A model generated the notes under the pieces. The model was not told the origin of the DNA. It worked only from the letters and a program-made list of their open reading frames with translations, and did not search any database. Position numbers and translations under genes: made by a program. A DNA stretch of 64,000 nucleotides from an uncultured Clostridia bacterium (GTDB lineage Bacteria > Bacillota > Clostridia > Christensenellales > CAG-138), in NCBI GenBank assembly GCA_947168855.1, contig CAMVNO010000004.1, forward strand, positions 186,001 through 250,000, read 5' to 3'. Every line of letters begins with the position of its first letter. Position 1 is the first letter of the stretch. Below are positions 59,827-64,000 of the stretch, in pieces.

Positions 59827-60672
59827 TTATTTCCCTGCGGCTTTCAGGACGTGGTCCAAAAGCACGCAGGTCGTGATGCCGCCGACGCCGCCGGGGACCG
59901 GCGTGATCGCCTTGACGACGGGCGCGACGCGGTCGAAATCGACGTCGCCGCATAGCTTTCCCGTTTCCTCATCAAAGTGGATGCCCACGTCGACGATGAT
60001 CTGGTCCGGGTTCGTGAATTCCGGCGTGACGCTTCTCATCACGCCCGCGGCGCACACGAGGATGTCCGCCTGTCTTGCGATCGCGGGCACGTCGACCGTG
60101 CGCGTGTGGCAGGTCGTGACCGTGGCGTTTGCATGCATCAGCAGCATCGAGACCGGACGCCCGATGACCAGCGACCGCCCGATGACCGTGGCGCGCTTGC
60201 CCTTCGGGTCGATCCCATAGAAGCGCAAAAGCTCGAGTACCGCCTGCGCGGTACACGGCGCAAAGCCGAGGTCCGTGTTGGCGTACACGCCCGCAAGCGA
60301 GCCGTCCGTCCAGCCGTCGACGTCCTTCTTCGGATCGAACAGCCTGCGGATGCGTTCGGAATCGAGTGCTTTGGGCAGCGGCCGGAACAGCAGGATGCCG
60401 TGGACCGCGGGATCCTTATTGACCGTCTCGAACGCCGTCTCGAACGCATCCTGCGTGACGTCCGCTGGCAGAACGAGCTGCCTTAACGTGACGCCGACTT
60501 CCGAGCAGCGCTTGATCACGCCCTTTTCATACGCCAGATCGTCCGCGCGTTCGCCTACGCGCACCACGCAAAGCGTCGGCTCGACGCCGCGCGCCTTGAG
60601 CGCTTCCGCCGTCTTTTGCATCCGCGCGATCATGGCGTCTGCGACGGGCTTGCCCTTGAGGATCTCCGCCAT
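59827..60672 (-). CDS. folD: Methylene-tetrahydrofolate dehydrogenase, FolD family, with altered cyclohydrolase residues
   Basis: A 281-residue protein of the FolD fold. The dehydrogenase side looks intact: VIGRSLVIGRPVSMLLMHANATVT nucleotide loop, HTRT, and PVPGGVGGITTCVLL at the C-terminus; KKDVDGW holds the conserved folate-contact Asp. In the cyclohydrolase site Tyr48 is kept, but the catalytic Lys four residues later is Val52 (YEKGVIK), and the Gln of the usual VQLPLP is Phe96 (LLFRPLP). In studied FolD enzymes that Lys is required for cyclohydrolysis. So this protein may only oxidise methylene- to methenyl-tetrahydrofolate. It begins three bases after the glyA stop. Confidence 0.9.
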   Translation of the reverse strand: MAEILKGKPVADAMIARMQKTAEALKARGVEPTLCVVRVGERADDLAYEKGVIKRCSEVGVTLRQLVLPADVTQDAFETAFETVNKDPAVHGILLFRPLPKALDSERIRRLFDPKKDVDGWTDGSLAGVYANTDLGFAPCTAQAVLELLRFYGIDPKGKRATVIGRSLVIGRPVSMLLMHANATVTTCHTRTVDVPAIARQADILVCAAGVMRSVTPEFTNPDQIIVDVGIHFDEETGKLCGDVDFDRVAPVVKAITPVPGGVGGITTCVLLDHVLKAAGK

Positions 60673-60675
60673 AGA

Positions 60676-61926
60676 TCAGTCCTGATAGATCGGGTACTTG
60701 TCGCAGAGCTTCTTGACTTCCGCGTCAATGTACTCCTTGGAGTTCTCGAAGTCGTTGATCGCCAGCGCGATGCAGTGCGCGATCGTCTTCATGTCCTCTT
60801 CCTTGAGACCGCGGGTCGTGACGGCGGGCGTGCCGATGCGGACGCCGGAGGTCACGAACGGGCTTCTCGGTTCGCCGGGGACCGTGTTCTTGTTGACCGT
60901 GATGTGGACCTCGTCCAGACGGTTCTGCAGCGCCTTGCCGGATACGTCGAGACCGATCAGGTCGAGCAGCATGAGGTGGTTGTCCGTGCCGCCGGAGACG
61001 ATCTTGAGACCTTCCGCCTTCAGCGCTTCCGCAAGCGCTTTCGCGTTCAAAACGACCTGGTGCTGATACGCCTTGAACTCGGGCTTCAGCGCTTCCGCGA
61101 GCGCGACCGCCTTGCCCGCGATGACGTGCATCAGAGGACCGCCCTGGATGCCCGGGAAGATCGCCTTGTTGAAGTTGAACTTATCCGCCGCTTCCTGGTT
61201 CGCGAGGATCAGACCGCCGCGCGGACCGCGCAGGGTCTTGTGCGTGGTGGTGGTGACCACGTCCGCATACGGGAAGGGGGAGGGATGCTCGCCCGCCGCC
61301 ACGAGACCCGCGATGTGCGCCATGTCGACCATCAGCACCGCGCCGACCTCGTCGCAGATCTCACGGAACTTCGGGAAGTCAATCGTGCGGCAGTACGCGC
61401 TTGCGCCCGCGACGATCAGCTTCGGACGGAACTCGAGCGCCTTTTTGCGAACGTCCTCGTAATCGATGACGCCGTGCTCGTCCACGCCGTAGGAAACGCA
61501 GTGATAGTATTTGCCGGACATATTGACCGGGCTGCCGTGGGTGAGATGACCGCCGTTACTTAGGTCCATGCCCATGAACGTGTCGCCCGGGTTCAATACC
61601 GCGAAGAACACAGCCATGTTCGCCTGTGCGCCGGAATGCGGCTGTACGTTTGCGTAATCGCAGCCGAACAGCTTCTTTGCGCGTTCGATCGCGAGATTTT
61701 CCACGACGTCCACGAACTGGCAGCCGCCGTAGTAACGCTTGCCGGGATAGCCCTCCGCGTACTTGTTGGTGAGCACGCTGCCCATCGCCATCAGGACCGC
61801 TTCGGATACGATGTTCTCGGATGCGATCAGCTCCAGGTTCCCGCGCTGACGGTTCAGCTCGTCCTGCATTGCCGCGCCGATCTCGGGATCGTACGCGAGT
61901 AACTGCTTCAATGCCTCATTTACCAT
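60676..61926 (-). CDS. glyA: Serine hydroxymethyltransferase
   Basis: A 416-residue PLP enzyme that interconverts serine and glycine, charging tetrahydrofolate with a methylene group. [10 protein letters not shown] near the start, [30 protein letters not shown] and the PLP Lys230 in [14 protein letters not shown] are all as in the family. It leads the glyA-folD pair from promoter TTGACA-17-TACATT. AGGAGG precedes the ATG. The leader of about 70 bases has a small hairpin but no fold I recognise as a tetrahydrofolate riboswitch. Confidence 0.97.
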   Translation of the reverse strand: MVNEALKQLLAYDPEIGAAMQDELNRQRGNLELIASENIVSEAVLMAMGSVLTNKYAEGYPGKRYYGGCQFVDVVENLAIERAKKLFGCDYANVQPHSGAQANMAVFFAVLNPGDTFMGMDLSNGGHLTHGSPVNMSGKYYHCVSYGVDEHGVIDYEDVRKKALEFRPKLIVAGASAYCRTIDFPKFREICDEVGAVLMVDMAHIAGLVAAGEHPSPFPYADVVTTTTHKTLRGPRGGLILANQEAADKFNFNKAIFPGIQGGPLMHVIAGKAVALAEALKPEFKAYQHQVVLNAKALAEALKAEGLKIVSGGTDNHLMLLDLIGLDVSGKALQNRLDEVHITVNKNTVPGEPRSPFVTSGVRIGTPAVTTRGLKEEDMKTIAHCIALAINDFENSKEYIDAEVKKLCDKYPIYQD

Positions 61927-61997
61927 GTGTGTTCCTCCTGTGAAATTGTTTTCTATGATGCTTTTATGGCGCGAAACGCGCCCTTTCCGCTATGCTA

Positions 61998-62026
61998 AAT
62001 GTAACGCGAACACGCCGCCGTGTCAA
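61998..62026 (-). promoter_or_regulatory. glyA-folD promoter
   Basis: On the minus strand consensus TTGACA, 17 bases, TACATT. Confidence 0.7.
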
Positions 62027-62095
62027 CCCCTTTCGGCGGGTATATTATCTCGGACGCGAACGGACCTGTTTGCGGATACAAGCCGGAAAAACCGA

Positions 62096-62124
62096 TTGAA
62101 AAAGCGATCCGCATATGATATAAT
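62096..62124 (+). promoter_or_regulatory. Promoter of the dockerin protein gene
   Basis: TTGAAA at 62096-62101, 17 bases, consensus TATAAT at 62119-62124. Confidence 0.78.
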
Positions 62125-62162
62125 TATTATTCAGAATAAGATTCCGAAACAGGAGAAACGAT

Positions 62163-63551
62163 ATGAAACTGAGACGACTGCTTGCACTGCTGCTTTCGGC
62201 GCTTTTGCTGCTGCCGGGGCTCACGGGGGCTTTTGGCAAGACGAACGCCGATGCGGAGACGGATATCTGGGTACAGATCGAGGAATACGAGGATCAAAGG
62301 CTTGCGGATCAGGGCATGACGTTCGCGGAAGCCTCGGAGAGCAATTATGCCGCCATGACCGACGGCGTGATCGCGATCGTCGAAAACTGGGACGGATACG
62401 TGCCCGGCTCGATCGAACGGCACGGCGATTTCTTCTTCTGGGACGGTGTTGACGGCACGGGCTACGGCTATTCGCCGCGGCTTCGCGCGAATCTTCGTTC
62501 CGAAACCGTCGTCGGCGAAGCATATTCGTCCGTCGAAGAAACCGAAGTTATCTCTTATGCAACAAAGGATCAGGACGCCGATCGTCTGGACGTTGCGGTG
62601 TTCGGACCGTATTACGGTAAGGATACAAGCTTCACCAGCCAGTACAGGAACGAGGGCAGATCCATCGCGCAGGCGACCGGCGGCGTGTGCACGGTCTATC
62701 AGGGCAACGATGCGACGATCGACAACATTGCGCACGCGCTCGAGACCTGCGGCGTCGTGATTCTCGATTCGCACGGCGACACGGACTACGCAAACGGCGA
62801 GAACTACACCGCCCGCGCAAATACGTCCTATCTCTGCCTGCAGACCGGCGAAGGGATTACGGCCGCGGATCAGGCGACGGTGCAGGGTCCTTACGGCAGC
62901 TATAAGCATGCATATTATGCGGGCTCGGGCTACTACGGCATGAGATACTACTGCGTCGACGGTACGGCGATCGCAAATCATATGGAGAACAACGCGCCGG
63001 AGAGCCTTCTCTGGATGGCGATCTGCCTCGGCATGGCGACGGACGGCATGGAAGCGCCGCTGCGCGAACGCGGCGTGGAGGTCGTGTACGGCTATTCGCA
63101 GTCGGTTACGTTCACCGGGGACTATGCGTGGGAAAACTGTTTCTGGACCAAGATGAAAGCGGGCAGCGACGTCAAGGACGCCATTGCGTACATGAAACAG
63201 CGGATCGGCATCAGGGACCCGTATGAAAACTACTATCCCGCCTATCCGATCGTCGTTTCCTCCGAGGACGCATACCCCGGTCACGGAAACGTGGACAGAG
63301 CGCAGACCGTGAACAGCACGTGGAAACTGCCAGCGTTGCCGACGCTGTACGGCGACGCCAACCGGGACGGCAGGATCACCGCGGCGGACGCGGCACTTGT
63401 GCTGCGGGTGCTGGTCGGCTGCGAAACGCTGAAGCCGCAGGGCATGAAAAACGCCGCGGTCTCCGGCGAAACGGAGCTGACCGCCATGGACGCGGTCCTG
63501 ATCCTGCGCCGCATCGTTCGGCTCATCGACGCCTTCCCGGTGGAGGAATGA
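62163..63551 (+). CDS. Secreted dockerin protein with caspase-like (clan CD) His/Cys pattern
   Basis: A 462-residue exported protein. The signal peptide is MKLRRLLALLLSALLLLPGL. The middle domain (about 130-370) has VAVFGPYYGKD, VVILDSHGDTDY with a His after a hydrophobic strand, and LLWMAICLGMATDGM with a Cys after another; this His-Gly/Cys layout resembles clan CD peptidases such as gingipain, clostripain and CHAT domains. The C-terminal 65 residues are a type I dockerin-like module: GDANRDGRITAADAALVLRV is a good calcium loop, and the second loop is degenerate (SGETELTAMDAVLILRRI). Peptidase activity is inferred. CAGGAG precedes the ATG. Confidence 0.75.
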   Translation: MKLRRLLALLLSALLLLPGLTGAFGKTNADAETDIWVQIEEYEDQRLADQGMTFAEASESNYAAMTDGVIAIVENWDGYVPGSIERHGDFFFWDGVDGTGYGYSPRLRANLRSETVVGEAYSSVEETEVISYATKDQDADRLDVAVFGPYYGKDTSFTSQYRNEGRSIAQATGGVCTVYQGNDATIDNIAHALETCGVVILDSHGDTDYANGENYTARANTSYLCLQTGEGITAADQATVQGPYGSYKHAYYAGSGYYGMRYYCVDGTAIANHMENNAPESLLWMAICLGMATDGMEAPLRERGVEVVYGYSQSVTFTGDYAWENCFWTKMKAGSDVKDAIAYMKQRIGIRDPYENYYPAYPIVVSSEDAYPGHGNVDRAQTVNSTWKLPALPTLYGDANRDGRITAADAALVLRVLVGCETLKPQGMKNAAVSGETELTAMDAVLILRRIVRLIDAFPVEE

Positions 63552-63576
63552 TCCGCACATTTTCCCGTACAAAAAC

Positions 63577-63607
63577 AAGGAGCCTGCTGTGAGGCTCCTT
63601 TTTGTTT
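63577..63607. terminator. Terminator between convergent genes
   Basis: Eight-base-pair stem AAGGAGCC/GGCTCCTT with an eight-base loop and TTTGTTTT after it. Confidence 0.8.
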
Positions 63608-63614
63608 TGCGCGG

Positions 63615-63839
63615 TCAGTGATAGTCGACCCCGGTATAGCCGGTCTGCACGGTGTCAAACAGCCCTCTTGCGCAGGACAGCGCACAGCCGGTCGCAACGC
63701 AGGCGGTGCAGGCGGCGCAGCCGAGACCGCAGCCGCCGCAGCCGGAACGGTTCGACGCGTGCGCGTCTCCGGAACAGGCGACGAAGATCGTGATCAGCGC
63801 GAGCACGACGATCAGCAGCGTCAAAAATCCTTTTTTCAT
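63615..63839 (-). CDS. Small exported Cys/Gly-rich protein
   Basis: A 74-residue protein. A hydrophobic N-terminus (MKKGFLTLLIVVLALITIFV) leads into ACSG, a possible lipobox. The mature part holds nine cysteines within about 35 residues, in GCGGCGLGCAACTACVATGC and ALSCARG, then a short tail with TGYTGVDYH. The cysteine cluster could form disulfides, be modified, or bind metal. I know no family. AAAGGAGGT precedes the ATG, and TGGAAA-17-TATACT lies upstream (about 63907-63935), so expression looks real. Confidence 0.65.
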   Translation of the reverse strand: MKKGFLTLLIVVLALITIFVACSGDAHASNRSGCGGCGLGCAACTACVATGCALSCARGLFDTVQTGYTGVDYH

Positions 63840-64000
63840 GTGCGGTACCTCCTTTGCGGTGATTCGGACTCCGTCCCGCGTGAAAAGCGGCGGTCTTCCT
63901 TGTTTATGGTCTCAGTATACCCGAAAAACCGACGTTTTTCCAGAGGAATCGGTCCGAAATGGCGGCGGTCATTGCCGTGTGCCGAACGAAATAGCGGGCG

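Noticed and set aside
61927..62026. Tetrahydrofolate riboswitch in the glyA leader
   Set aside because: The leader is only about 70 bases and shows just a small GCGC hairpin; I could not find the conserved three-way junction.

Overview
The window looks like chromosome from a monoderm, GC-rich member of the Clostridia (Bacillota), probably an uncultured gut lineage. The signs are AGGAGG-type ribosome binding sites, many extended -10 promoters of the form TGnTATAAT, lipoproteins with short lipoboxes, a stand-alone RqcP, a YcsG-like NRAMP-family protein, the arginine deiminase pathway, a very large secreted alpha-amylase with surface repeats, and a secreted dockerin protein. No phage, plasmid, CRISPR or rRNA was seen. 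This placement is inferred from gene content alone.

Layout. 1-2670 (+): the tail of a cyclodeaminase-family folate enzyme, a transglutaminase-like lipoprotein and a methyltransferase. 5325-2684 (-): a hemolysin-III family membrane protein, an AlbA_2/winged-helix regulator, an acetyltransferase and an AlkD-like protein. 5511-14500 (+): a loose run of small, often overlapping genes (acetyltransferases, P-loop kinases, methyltransferase, glutaredoxin, monooxygenase, HExxH protein) with signs of reshuffling: an XRE-ABC chimera, a methyltransferase-glutaredoxin fusion and a methyltransferase-tail remnant. It ends in an NRAMP-like transporter with a 54-residue partner. 14551-20373: a COG2509 flavoprotein, then a three-gene redox operon (OYE/Fe-S flavoenzyme, SDR, aldehyde dehydrogenase). 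20462-24738: a Na/Pi cotransporter, guaB and a VanX-like dipeptidase. 24797-30858 (-): the 1531-residue amylase behind a leader with a small ORF and an intrinsic terminator, then an HtrA-type protease. 31022-37511: DUF368 protein, argS-serS, an amidase, and tRNA-Gly(CCC) upstream of tuf. 37687-40943: two tandem small lipoproteins, HAD hydrolase, TetR regulator, a gene-free stretch with divergent promoters, and a hypothetical protein. 41018-46059 (+): uppP, then the tightly packed rqcP-ispDF-uvrA. 46209-50039: a YdcF-like protein, a FakA-domain fragment protein, an acetyltransferase, a TrkA_C membrane protein and a metallophosphoesterase lipoprotein. 55812-50091 (-): dnaX-ybaB-recR-amidase-arcA-arcB, closely spaced. 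55936-58975 (+): a membrane-anchored propeller-like protein, radA and an unknown. 59002-59729: a REP-associated tyrosine transposase between 75-bp REP doublets. 61926-59827 (-): glyA-folD. 62163-63839: a dockerin protein with a caspase-like His/Cys pattern and a Cys/Gly-rich peptide.

How the parts fit. One-carbon metabolism appears at both ends (cyclodeaminase family and glyA-folD), and the FolD lacks the lysine and glutamine needed for its cyclohydrolase step. Peptidoglycan and envelope functions recur (uppP, VanX-like dipeptidase, two amidases, YdcF). Arginine is used by ArcA/ArcB for ATP. Three promoters end exactly six bases before an ATG with no ribosome binding site, which predicts leaderless mRNAs. 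All calls come from reading the sequence; no database search was run.
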